From: Rhodococcus sp. RD6.2
GTDB taxonomy: Bacteria; Actinomycetota; Actinomycetes; Mycobacteriales; Mycobacteriaceae
NCBI RefSeq assembly: GCF_001040705.1
Contig: NZ_CVQP01000011.1
Location: forward strand, 186,248-250,247
Length of the DNA: 64,000 bases
Direction of reading: 5' to 3'
Part shown: positions 56,428-64,000 of the stretch, in pieces
How the letters are laid out: each line of letters opens with the position of its first letter
Position numbering within the stretch: the first letter of the stretch is position 1
Made by a program: the position numbers and the translations under genes
The notes under the pieces: model-generated
Seen by the model: the letters and a program-made list of their open reading frames with translations, nothing else
Told to the model about the DNA's origin: nothing
Databases searched by the model: none

Positions 56428-56782
56428 CCTGGTGGTCGGTGTCGGACTCCGCGACGGTGTCGGCGCGGACGCGGTGCTCGGCGCGGTCGCGCAGATCGTC
56501 GACGATCCGACCGAACTCGTCGCGTTGGCCACGCTCGACCGAAAGGTCACCGAGTCGTCGGTGGCGACCGCGGCTGCCGAACTCGGGGTCCCCGTTCTCG
56601 GTTTCTCCGCCGAGGAGCTGTCCGCCGTACACGTCCCGAACCCGTCGGGCCGCGTCGCCGCGGAGACCGGGACGCCCAGCGTTGCCGAGGCAGCGGCGGT
56701 CCTGGGATCGGACGGCGGCGACCTCGTCGTGCACAAGCGTGCCCGCAATGGCGTCACCGTCGCGCTCGCCCGTACTGTTTGA
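56420..56782 (+). CDS. CbiG/CobE C-terminal domain cobalamin biosynthesis protein
   Basis: 120-aa protein covering only the CbiG_C/CobE domain: LVVGVGLRDGVGADAVLGAV, the VALATLDRKVTESSVATAAA segment, then PSGRVAAETGTPSVAEAAAV and the HKRARNGVTVALAR end. CobE is required in the aerobic pathway and CbiG in the anaerobic one, and a lone C-terminal domain fits CobE. It overlaps the end of cobB by 8 bp. Confidence 0.8.
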   Translation: MADLVVGVGLRDGVGADAVLGAVAQIVDDPTELVALATLDRKVTESSVATAAAELGVPVLGFSAEELSAVHVPNPSGRVAAETGTPSVAEAAAVLGSDGGDLVVHKRARNGVTVALARTV

Positions 56783-56810
56783 ACATCCCGCCCCATGAAG
56801 GAGAAGTGAA

Positions 56811-58025
56811 GTGGCTGCAGACGAGACGAATTACCTCGTCGGCCTGAATCTGACCGGCCGACGCGTGGTCGTCGTCGGCGGCGGCACCGTCGCCCAGCGT
56901 CGTCTCGGCCTGCTCGTTGCGTCGGGCGCCCAGGTCCATGTCATCGCCCGCACAGTCACCCCCGCAGTCGAGGGCATGGTTACTGGCGGTCAGATCACCG
57001 CGGAGCTGCGCGACTACACCGACGGCGACCTCGAGGGCGCCTGGTATGCGATCGCGTGCACCGACGAGCCCGGCACCAACGCCGCGATCGTCGCGGAAGC
57101 GGAGCGTCGCAGGATCTTCTGCGTCCGTGCCGACAGTGCCAAGCAGGGCACCGCCGTCACCCCGGCCAGTGCCTCGTTCGACGGCCTCGAGATCGGTGTC
57201 CTCGCAGGGGGAGCGCATCGTCGGTCCGCTGCGGTCCGCACCGCCATCGTCGAAGCGCTCCAGGCCGGTTCGCTCACCGACGACGAGCCACACGCGGCGG
57301 GCGTCGCGCTGGTCGGCGGCGGTCCCGGCGACCCCGACCTGATCACCGTCCGCGGACGCAGGTTGCTCGCCCGCGCCGATGTCGTCGTCGCCGACCGGTT
57401 GGCGCCGCCGGAGCTGCTCGCCGAGCTCGGCCCGCAGGTCGAGGTGATCGACGCAGCCAAGATTCCGTACGGCCGGGCGATGGCGCAGGAGGCCATCAAC
57501 GCCGCGCTCATCGACAATGCCAAGGCGGGCAAGTTCGTCGTCCGGCTCAAGGGCGGCGACCCGTACGTGTTCGGGCGCGGCTTCGAGGAATTGGAGGCGT
57601 GTGTCGAAGCGGGCGTTCCGGTCACGGTCGTGCCCGGCATCACCAGTGCGATCGCGGTCCCGTCCGCCGCGGGTATCCCGGTCACGCACCGCGGGGTCAC
57701 CCACGAATTCGTTGTCGTGAGCGGTCACGTCGCCCCCGACCACCCCGACTCGCTGACCGACTGGTCGGCACTGGCGAAGCTGCGCGGGACCCTCGTGATC
57801 CTGATGGGTGTCGAGCGGATCGAGAAGTTCGCCACAGCGCTCGTCGAGGGCGGTCGCAGCGCGGACACGCCCGTCACTGTGGTCCAGGAGGGCACCACTC
57901 GCGGGCAGCGTGAGCTGCGGGCCGATCTCGGCACCGTCGCCGCGCGGGTCCGCGAGGAGGGCATCCGTCCGCCCGCGATCATCGTCGTCGGTCCGGTGGC
58001 GGGGTTCTCGGTAAACGGTCGGTAA
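56811..58025 (+). CDS. cysG: Siroheme synthase/uroporphyrinogen-III C-methyltransferase
   Basis: Bifunctional 404-aa protein. The N-terminal third is a precorrin-2 dehydrogenase/ferrochelatase (VVVVGGGTVAQRRLGLL). The rest is a SUMT domain (VALVGGGPGDPDLITVRG, PYGRAMAQEAIN, VVRLKGGDPYVFGRGFEE, VVPGITSAIAVPSAAGIPVT). It makes precorrin-2, shared by siroheme and cobalamin. The CysG fold lacks the dimer-extension domain, so the protein is shorter than E. coli CysG (457 aa). The GTG at 56811 has AAGGAG upstream. Confidence 0.92.
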   Translation: MAADETNYLVGLNLTGRRVVVVGGGTVAQRRLGLLVASGAQVHVIARTVTPAVEGMVTGGQITAELRDYTDGDLEGAWYAIACTDEPGTNAAIVAEAERRRIFCVRADSAKQGTAVTPASASFDGLEIGVLAGGAHRRSAAVRTAIVEALQAGSLTDDEPHAAGVALVGGGPGDPDLITVRGRRLLARADVVVADRLAPPELLAELGPQVEVIDAAKIPYGRAMAQEAINAALIDNAKAGKFVVRLKGGDPYVFGRGFEELEACVEAGVPVTVVPGITSAIAVPSAAGIPVTHRGVTHEFVVVSGHVAPDHPDSLTDWSALAKLRGTLVILMGVERIEKFATALVEGGRSADTPVTVVQEGTTRGQRELRADLGTVAARVREEGIRPPAIIVVGPVAGFSVNGR

Positions 58026-58036
58026 CGTGGACTCTC

Positions 58037-59518
58037 GTGTCTGACTCCACCGCCGTGAAGTACCCCGTGACGACGCGGGCGTTCGGTCTCGCGATCGTCG
58101 TCCTCAGCGGAATGCAGCTGATGATGGTCCTCGACGGGACGGTGGCGTCGCTGGCACTGTCCCGGATCCAGGAGGACCTCGGCCTCAGCGACGCCGGCCG
58201 CAACTGGGTCATCACGTCGTACGCACTGACGTTCGGTGGACTGATGTTGCTGGGCGGCCGCCTCGGCGACGCCTTCGGTCGTAAACGGGTGTTCATCGCA
58301 GGTGTCGCGATCTTCACCGTCACCTCGCTGCTGTGCGGACTCGCGTTCAACGAGGCGACACTCGTCGCGGCGCGGGCACTACAGGGCGTCGGCGCCGCGA
58401 TCGCGTCACCGACCGCGTTGGCGCTCGTCGCGACCACGTTCGCTCCCGGCCCGGTCCGCAACCAGGCCATCGCGATCTTCGCGGCCATGACCGGTGTCGG
58501 ATCGGTCACCGGACTGATCGCGGGCGGCGCGCTCACCGAGGTGTCGTGGCGGTGGATCTTCCTGATCAACGTGCCCATCGGCCTCGTCATCCTCGCGTTC
58601 GCGTTCAGTTCGCTGACGGAGACCAACGCCGAACGGCTCAAGCTCGACGTGCCCGGAGCGATTCTCGCGACACTGGGCTGTACCGCCGTCGTGTTCGGAT
58701 TCACCGAGGGACCCGAGATGGGCTGGGGGAGTCCGCTCGTGCTCGCCGGGCTGATCGGTGGTCTCGTGCTGCTCGGTGTGTTCCTGATGGTGGAACGGCG
58801 CGCAGAGAACCCCTTGTTGCCGTTCTCCCTGTTCCGCAGCAGAGACCGTGTCGCGACGTTCATCGCCATCGCCCTCGTCGGCATGGTGATGTTCTCGCTG
58901 GCACCGTTCGTCGCGCTGTTCGTGCAGGACGTGCTCGGATACACCCCGCTGCGGGCGGGCCTGGCGTTCGTGCCGTTCGCGTTCGGGCTCGGTGCTGCCG
59001 CGTTCGTCGCGTCGAAACTGGCGGTCCGCGTCGCGCCGCGATGGCTGGTCGCGACCGGCACCCTGCTCACCTTCGCCGGCCTCCTGTACGGCTCCACCCT
59101 CGACACGTCCACGACCTACATCGCGCACCTGCTCGGGCTGGTGATCGGCGTCGGATTCGGCGTCGGTTTGGCGGTCGTGCCGCTCCCGTTGTGCGCGATC
59201 TCCGGAGTCGGGCCGCACGAGATCGGGCCGCTCGCCGCGATCGCGCAGGTCGCCAATGTGCTGTTCGGTCCCATCGGTCTCGCGATCGTCGGCGCCATGG
59301 CGACGTCGAAGACCCTCTCGCTCGGTGGTGTCTCGGGTGTGCCCGCCGCGGAGATGGACGCGGCCCAGCTCGACGCTCTCAGCCAGGGCTACACGTTCGC
59401 GTTGCTCGGGTGTGCGATCCTGGCCGCCTTGGCGACGGTGGCCGCACTGTTCATCCGGTTCACGCCGGAGCAAGTGGCGCAGGCGCAGGCTGCGGAGAAG
59501 GCAGCCCAGGAGGCCTAG
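58037..59518 (+). CDS. efpA: EfpA-like MFS efflux transporter
   Basis: 493-aa, fourteen-helix DHA2-type drug exporter. Sequence segments such as LSDAGRNWVITSYALTFGGL, LLGGRLGDAFGRKR, SPTALALVATTF and GGALTEVSWRWIFLINVPIG closely match mycobacterial EfpA, and it occupies the same place after cysG. It lacks the roughly 40-residue N-terminal extension I recall for EfpA. GTG 58037 is preceded by no strong ribosome site. Its substrate range is not known here. Confidence 0.85.
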   Translation: MSDSTAVKYPVTTRAFGLAIVVLSGMQLMMVLDGTVASLALSRIQEDLGLSDAGRNWVITSYALTFGGLMLLGGRLGDAFGRKRVFIAGVAIFTVTSLLCGLAFNEATLVAARALQGVGAAIASPTALALVATTFAPGPVRNQAIAIFAAMTGVGSVTGLIAGGALTEVSWRWIFLINVPIGLVILAFAFSSLTETNAERLKLDVPGAILATLGCTAVVFGFTEGPEMGWGSPLVLAGLIGGLVLLGVFLMVERRAENPLLPFSLFRSRDRVATFIAIALVGMVMFSLAPFVALFVQDVLGYTPLRAGLAFVPFAFGLGAAAFVASKLAVRVAPRWLVATGTLLTFAGLLYGSTLDTSTTYIAHLLGLVIGVGFGVGLAVVPLPLCAISGVGPHEIGPLAAIAQVANVLFGPIGLAIVGAMATSKTLSLGGVSGVPAAEMDAAQLDALSQGYTFALLGCAILAALATVAALFIRFTPEQVAQAQAAEKAAQEA

Positions 59519-60342
59519 GCGGATCCGGCCCAGAATTCGACGAGCACCTTCGTGAGTTCTGCGGGCTTCTCCTCGTTCGGTGTGTGGGCGGCGCCGGCGA
59601 TGATCTCGAATCGCACGCCGAGCCGGGACGCGGCGTCGGCCTGGACGTCCACCGGAATGACGTCGTGTTCACCCGCGACGACGAGGATCGGCACGCCGGC
59701 CGCGGCGAGTTCCTCGACACGGTCGGGCTCGGCACTCATGGACACGGCGATGCCAGCGATGTTCGCGGTGCGGGTAACCATGATGCGGTGGTGCAGGAAC
59801 TCCTTCACCGGCGCCGGGAAGATCTCCTCGAACGCGCCGAACATCGCCTGCCACAGCGCCTCGTTGCCGCCCGCCCACAGCAGGTCCGGGATCCGGGCCG
59901 GGTCCACGGGCATGCCCAGGCTCTGGCCGCTCGGCGGCGAGTCGAGGATCGTGTAGTCCAGGAAGCGCGCCGGATCGGCGAGGATGGCGGCCCGGGTGAC
60001 GAGTCCGCCGAAGCTGTGGCCGACGAGGTGCACCTTCTCCGCGGGCGCCACCTTGTCCAGCACCTCCGCGAGGTCGAGGGCGAACTTGGCCACCGTGTAC
60101 TCGCCGACCGCATCGCGGCCGTCCGGTCCGTCCGAGTCGTACTGGCCGAGCTGCGAGTACGAGATCAGTCGGTACCCGGCGGCGGTCACGTACGGGGCCA
60201 TCGGCAGGAAGTCCTCGCGGGAGCCGGTGAAGCCGGGGACCATGACGACGGTTCCCAGCACGTCCGTACCCGCGTCGGGAACCGCCTCGAAGAAGGACAG
60301 TTCGCCGCGTGAGATCGCGAGTCGGGACAGGGTGACGGTCAT
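59515..60342 (-). CDS. Alpha/beta hydrolase
   Basis: 275-aa alpha/beta hydrolase with a complete triad: oxyanion VVMVPGFTGSREDFL, nucleophile elbow VHLVGHSFGGLVTRA (GHSFGG), acid in VVAGEHDVIPVD and His in IAGAAHTPNEE. The layout is that of small ester or epoxide hydrolases. ATG 60342 follows AGGAGAGC. Its stop overlaps the efpA stop by 4 bp from the opposite strand. Substrate unknown. Confidence 0.88.
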   Translation of the reverse strand: MTVTLSRLAISRGELSFFEAVPDAGTDVLGTVVMVPGFTGSREDFLPMAPYVTAAGYRLISYSQLGQYDSDGPDGRDAVGEYTVAKFALDLAEVLDKVAPAEKVHLVGHSFGGLVTRAAILADPARFLDYTILDSPPSGQSLGMPVDPARIPDLLWAGGNEALWQAMFGAFEEIFPAPVKEFLHHRIMVTRTANIAGIAVSMSAEPDRVEELAAAGVPILVVAGEHDVIPVDVQADAASRLGVRFEIIAGAAHTPNEEKPAELTKVLVEFWAGSA

Positions 60343-60471
60343 GTGCTCTCCTGGTGCCGGGTGATCGACAGGCTACGTCGCCATTCGGCGAGCCACCGGC
60401 CGCCACGCCCGGTAGCCGCCACGCATGTAAATGCCTCGCCGAACAACCTCGTCACAAGTACCGTCCGATCG

Positions 60472-61866
60472 GTGCACCTCTCACTGACCGCAACGGCGTC
60501 CGCCGACTTCCCGGACGCCTCGGACCTCGGCCACCTCCTGCACAAGCACCCCGACCGGGTGCAGACCTTCGATCTGTCGGTGGGCACCGCGACCGTCGTG
60601 TACCCCGAGGTGTCGACGTCCCGGTGCACGGTGACGTTGCTGCTCGACGTCGATCCGGTGGAGATGGCGCGCGGCTCGTTCCGTGGTGGCGCCGACGGGT
60701 TCGCGCTGGGCCAGTACGTCAACGACCGCCCGTACGCGGCGTCGTCGATGCTTGCGGTCGCGATCTCGCGGGTGTTCAAGTCGGCTCTCGCCGGGACGCT
60801 GACGTCCCGGCCGGAGCTTCCCGGAACCCCGGTCTCCCTGACCGTCGAGGTGCCGGTGACGCCCGCCCGCGGCGGAGCCGACCTGCCCGCCCGGCTGTTC
60901 GGTCCACTCGGGTGGACGGTGACATCGATGCCCGTGCCGCTGGACGAGACGGTCCCACGGTGGGGCGACTCGGACTACGTGCGCCTGACCCTGGACGGAA
61001 CGCTCACCGTGTCGGAGGCGCTGCGCCACCTCTACGTGCTGCTTCCGGTGCTCGACGACGTCAAGCACTACTGGGTAGGCGACGCCGAGGCGGACAAGCT
61101 GGTGCGGATGGCGGGCGAGTGGCTCGCCGACCACCCCGAGCACGAGCTGATCGCCGCCCGCTACCTGGCGCACCGGCGTGAATTGGTGGCGTCGGTGGCC
61201 GATCGGCTCGCCGACGGCGCCGCGGCTCCGGCCGGCGAACCGCGGGTCGCGAGCGCGGGTCTTGCTCGACTGCGCCAGGAGGCGGTCCTGGCGACGCTGG
61301 AGGACCTCGGCGTTGCCCGCGTGGTCGACGTGGGCTGCGGTGAGGGCAAGCTGCTGCGGGAGCTGCTCGCCCGGCCGGCCTTCACCGAGATCGTCGGCGT
61401 CGACGTCGGAGACATGGCGCTGCGCAGGGCCGAACGCCGGCTCGGACTCGCCGAACTGCCCGACCGCCAACGGGCACGGATCTCGGTGCTGCAGTCGTCG
61501 GTGACCTACCGGGACGCGCGCCTGCGCGGCTTCGACGCGGCCGTGCTGATGGAGGTCGTCGAGCATGTCGACGAGGACCGCCTACCCGCGCTGGTTCGCT
61601 CGGTGTTCGCCGACATGCGGCCGCGGTTCGCACTGGTGACCACTCCCAACGCCGAATACAACGTGCTGTACCCGAATCTCGAAACCGGCATGTTCCGCCA
61701 TCCGGATCACCGGTTCGAGTTCACCCGAACACAATTCGAGGCCTGGGCCACCGACGTCGGTGAGGCGCACGGCTACGACGTCCGGTGCACCGGGATCGGC
61801 GATCTCGATGCGATCCACGGTGCGCCGACCCAGATGGCCGTTTTCACACGAAGGGAGGAGGCGTAG
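60472..61866 (+). CDS. hen1: Hen1: 3'-terminal RNA ribose 2'-O-methyltransferase
   Basis: 464-aa bacterial Hen1, which 2'-O-methylates the 3'-terminal nucleotide at a broken RNA end before ligation. The N-terminal Hen1-L domain opens with DLGHLLHKHPDRVQTFDLS; the SAM domain has VVDVGCGEGKLLREL at about 284-298. The Mn-binding residues E361, E364 and H365 (EVVEH) and the His pair 410/413 (RHPDHRF) are present. GTG 60472 matches the family start; the open frame reaches 60343. It is directly followed by pnkp, its functional partner. Confidence 0.93.
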   Translation: MHLSLTATASADFPDASDLGHLLHKHPDRVQTFDLSVGTATVVYPEVSTSRCTVTLLLDVDPVEMARGSFRGGADGFALGQYVNDRPYAASSMLAVAISRVFKSALAGTLTSRPELPGTPVSLTVEVPVTPARGGADLPARLFGPLGWTVTSMPVPLDETVPRWGDSDYVRLTLDGTLTVSEALRHLYVLLPVLDDVKHYWVGDAEADKLVRMAGEWLADHPEHELIAARYLAHRRELVASVADRLADGAAAPAGEPRVASAGLARLRQEAVLATLEDLGVARVVDVGCGEGKLLRELLARPAFTEIVGVDVGDMALRRAERRLGLAELPDRQRARISVLQSSVTYRDARLRGFDAAVLMEVVEHVDEDRLPALVRSVFADMRPRFALVTTPNAEYNVLYPNLETGMFRHPDHRFEFTRTQFEAWATDVGEAHGYDVRCTGIGDLDAIHGAPTQMAVFTRREEA

Positions 61867-64000
61867 ATGAGCGACACGGAAGTGCTCGAGATCCCGGCAG
61901 CGTCGCTGGTCGTCCTCGTCGGCATCAGCGGATCCGGCAAGTCGACATTCGCCGCCCGGCACTTCGGGCCCTACGAGGTGATCTCGAGTGATCACTGCCG
62001 AGGCCTGGTCAGCGACGACCCCAACTCGCAGGCGGCGACGGCCGACGCGTTCGAGGTGCTCGAGTTCATCGCGTCCACCCGGCTACGTGCGGGCAGGCTG
62101 ACCGTCGTCGACGCGACGAGCGTGCAGCCCGCGGCGCGGCGCACACTGGTCGATCTGGCCCGCTCGCAGGACATGCTCGCGGTGGCGGTCGTGCTGAACG
62201 TCCCCGAGTCGGTGTGCGCGGAGCGCAACGCCGCGCGCGGGGAGCGGGCGTTCGACCGGGCCGTCCTGCGGCGTCAGCACCAGCAGCTCACCCGGTCCAT
62301 GCGCGGGCTTACCCGCGAGGGCTTCCAGGTCGTGCACGTCCTGGACGGCGTCGACGCGGTGGAGCAGGCGCGGATCCTGCGGCGACCGCTGCGGAGCGAC
62401 CGCCGCGACCTGCGGGGCCCGTTCGACGTCGTCGGCGACATCCACGGCTGCCTCGGTGAACTCGAAACCCTGCTGACGACACTCGGTTACGACATCGTCC
62501 GGGACGAGTCGGGTCGCTCGGTGGATGCGCGTCCGCCGGAGGGGCGGACGGCACTGTTCCTCGGCGACTACGTGGACCGGGGTCCCGACGCTCCGGGCGT
62601 GCTGCGTCTGGTGATGGGCATGGTCGCCGCGGGTCACGCACTGGCCCTTCCGGGCAACCACGAGAACAAGCTGGTCAAGGCGCTGCGCGGGCGGAAGGTC
62701 GCCGCCACACACGGCCTCGATCGGACCCTCGAACAACTCGGGAACGAGACCGAGGAGTTCCGCCGCGAGGTGGCGCAGTTCTGCGACGGGCTCGTCGCGC
62801 ACCTCGTGCTCGACGAGGGACGGCTCGTGGTGGCACACGCGGGCCTCAAGCAGGAGTACCACAACCGGGCGTCGGGCCGGGTGCGCAGTTTCGCCCTGTA
62901 CGGCGAAACCACCGGTGAGACGGACGAGTTCGGGCTTCCCGTTCGCTATCCGTGGGCCGAGGAGTACCGCGGTGACGCGATGGTGCTCTACGGGCACACA
63001 CCGGTGCCCGAGGTGCGGTGGGTCAACAACACCGCCTGCCTGGACACCGGGTGCGTCTTCGGCGGCGCGCTCACCGCGCTGCGCTATCCGGAACGGGAGG
63101 TCGTTTCGGTTCCCGCGCAGCGGGAGTGGTACCCGCCGATCCGGCCGCTGCACGTCTCCGACACCGATCCGCAGGCGCTCGACATCGCGGACATCATGGA
63201 AGTCGGGGGAGTGGAGACGTCGCTGCGCGGGCGGGTCACGGTGCGCCCGGAGAACGCGGCGGGGGCGCTCGAGGTGATGAGCCGCTGGGCGGTGACGCCG
63301 CAGTGGCTGACGTACCTGCCCCCGACCATGTCGCCGTGCCCGACCTCCTCGCTGCCGGGCCTGCTCGAGCACCCGACCGAGGCCTTCGCTGCGTACCGGA
63401 AAGCGAAGGTGGACAGTGTGATCTGCGAGGAGAAGCACATGGGGTCGCGGGCCGTCGCGCTCGTGTGCCGCGACGCCGCCGTCGCCGCCGAGCGGTTCGG
63501 AGTCCGGGACGGTCTCTCCGGAATGGTGCACACCCGCACCGGCAGGCGCATGTTCGACGCGGAGCAGACCGAGCGCCTGGTCTCGATGATCGCCGGCGCG
63601 GTTACGGCGGCCGGGCTGTGGGACGAACTCGGCACCGACTGGCTGCTGCTGGACGCGGAGCTGCTGCCCTGGTCGGCGAAGTCGGAGGGGCTGCTGCGGT
63701 CGCAGTACGCAGCGGTGGGGGCGGCGGCCCGCGCCGACCTGTCGGCCAGGGAACGAGTTCTGGAAGCCGCGGCCGCTCGCGGCCTCGATGTCGCCGCGCT
63801 GCGGGAGAGTGCCCGGTCCCGAGCGGACGACGTGGCGCGCTACGTCGGCGCATACCGGCGCTACGTCTGGCCGACCGAGGGACTGAGCGGGGTGCAGATC
63901 GCCCCGTTCCAGCTGCTCGCCACCGAGGGAACCGGATACGCCGACCGCGATCACGGCTGGCATCTCGCGGTCGCGGACCGGCTGGTCGAGGTGGCGCCGG
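61867..64000 (+). CDS. pnkp: Pnkp: polynucleotide kinase-phosphatase-ligase, 3' truncated by window edge
   Basis: RNA end-healing and adenylyltransferase partner of Hen1. The 711 codons visible show three modules in order. The kinase has Walker A at 19-27 (GISGSGKST) and D82 in VVDATS. The binuclear metallophosphatase has GDIHG at 190-194, GDYVDRG at 233-239 and GNHEN at 263-267. The ligase-like domain has the nucleotidyl Lys K523 in EEKHMGSR. Full-length Pnkp is about 850 aa, so roughly the last 140 residues are cut off. ATG 61867 begins at the hen1 stop with GGGAGGAGG upstream, so the pair is co-translated. Confidence 0.94.
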   Translation, partial: MSDTEVLEIPAASLVVLVGISGSGKSTFAARHFGPYEVISSDHCRGLVSDDPNSQAATADAFEVLEFIASTRLRAGRLTVVDATSVQPAARRTLVDLARSQDMLAVAVVLNVPESVCAERNAARGERAFDRAVLRRQHQQLTRSMRGLTREGFQVVHVLDGVDAVEQARILRRPLRSDRRDLRGPFDVVGDIHGCLGELETLLTTLGYDIVRDESGRSVDARPPEGRTALFLGDYVDRGPDAPGVLRLVMGMVAAGHALALPGNHENKLVKALRGRKVAATHGLDRTLEQLGNETEEFRREVAQFCDGLVAHLVLDEGRLVVAHAGLKQEYHNRASGRVRSFALYGETTGETDEFGLPVRYPWAEEYRGDAMVLYGHTPVPEVRWVNNTACLDTGCVFGGALTALRYPEREVVSVPAQREWYPPIRPLHVSDTDPQALDIADIMEVGGVETSLRGRVTVRPENAAGALEVMSRWAVTPQWLTYLPPTMSPCPTSSLPGLLEHPTEAFAAYRKAKVDSVICEEKHMGSRAVALVCRDAAVAAERFGVRDGLSGMVHTRTGRRMFDAEQTERLVSMIAGAVTAAGLWDELGTDWLLLDAELLPWSAKSEGLLRSQYAAVGAAARADLSARERVLEAAAARGLDVAALRESARSRADDVARYVGAYRRYVWPTEGLSGVQIAPFQLLATEGTGYADRDHGWHLAVADRLVEVAP

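Noticed and set aside
58333-60312. 659-codon plus-strand frame running through efpA and the hydrolase
   Set aside because: It reads efpA out of frame and then the complement of a well-supported minus-strand hydrolase.
62083-63963. 626-codon minus-strand open frame
   Set aside because: It lies wholly opposite pnkp, whose frame carries conserved motifs throughout. Its composition is the low-complexity pattern expected from the complement of a high-GC gene.
1-64000. tRNA, rRNA, CRISPR, insertion sequence, prophage or att site
   Set aside because: Read for cloverleaf patterns, regular repeat-spacer arrays, transposase motifs and terminal repeats; none was found. XerC here is the core chromosomal recombinase, not a phage integrase.

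Overview
The window looks like chromosomal DNA from a high-GC actinobacterium of the Mycobacteriales, most like Rhodococcus or a close relative. The support is strong third-position GC, many GTG starts, a mycothione reductase, an EfpA-type efflux pump and a Rip1-type site-2 protease. The gene order yraN-yifB-dprA-viuB-xerC-rpsB-tsf-pyrH-frr-cdsA-rlmN-dxr-rip1-ispG-PBP-map-mtr-mqo-chelatase-cobO-cobB-cysG-efpA is, from memory, the order of the matching Mycobacterium tuberculosis block. No rRNA, tRNA, CRISPR array, insertion sequence or prophage was seen. Genes are tightly packed. The longest gene-free stretch is the 286 bases before rpsB, which hold a perfect hairpin.

Layout. 1-3081: an ABC ATPase cut by the left edge and its FtsX-type permease. 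3197-6747: yraN-yifB-dprA, joined by overlapping stop and start codons, then an EVE-domain gene. 6744-11047: a lipoprotein, a siderophore-interacting flavoprotein behind a possible iron box, a Bcr-type exporter, xerC and an M23 peptidase. 11334-18782: translation and lipid core (rpsB, tsf, pyrH, frr, cdsA, rlmN) with an inserted dehydrogenase and methyltransferase. 18869-26185: dxr, rip1, ispG, an acetyltransferase and a lipoprotein penicillin-binding protein, plus two small genes.

26225-47992 is more variable: metabolic genes, transporters and at least seven regulators, mostly arranged as divergent regulator/target pairs with recognisable inverted repeats between them. Embedded are map and cobQ. 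Its most distinctive regulatory DNA is a set of four TTGCAT-type palindromes spaced about 18 bp apart between a MarR gene and an MFS exporter.

47972-60342: mycothione reductase with a hydrolase, malate:quinone oxidoreductase, a cobalamin riboswitch followed by a cobalamin/siroheme operon (chelatase, cobO, cobB, a CbiG/CobE-like gene, cysG), efpA and a hydrolase. The riboswitch suggests the operon is shut down when B12 is plentiful.

60472-64000: hen1 and pnkp, the two genes of the bacterial Pnkp/Hen1 RNA repair system. Pnkp carries kinase, phosphatase and nucleotidyltransferase signatures in order and runs off the right edge. This is the most unusual biology here, although the family itself is already described.
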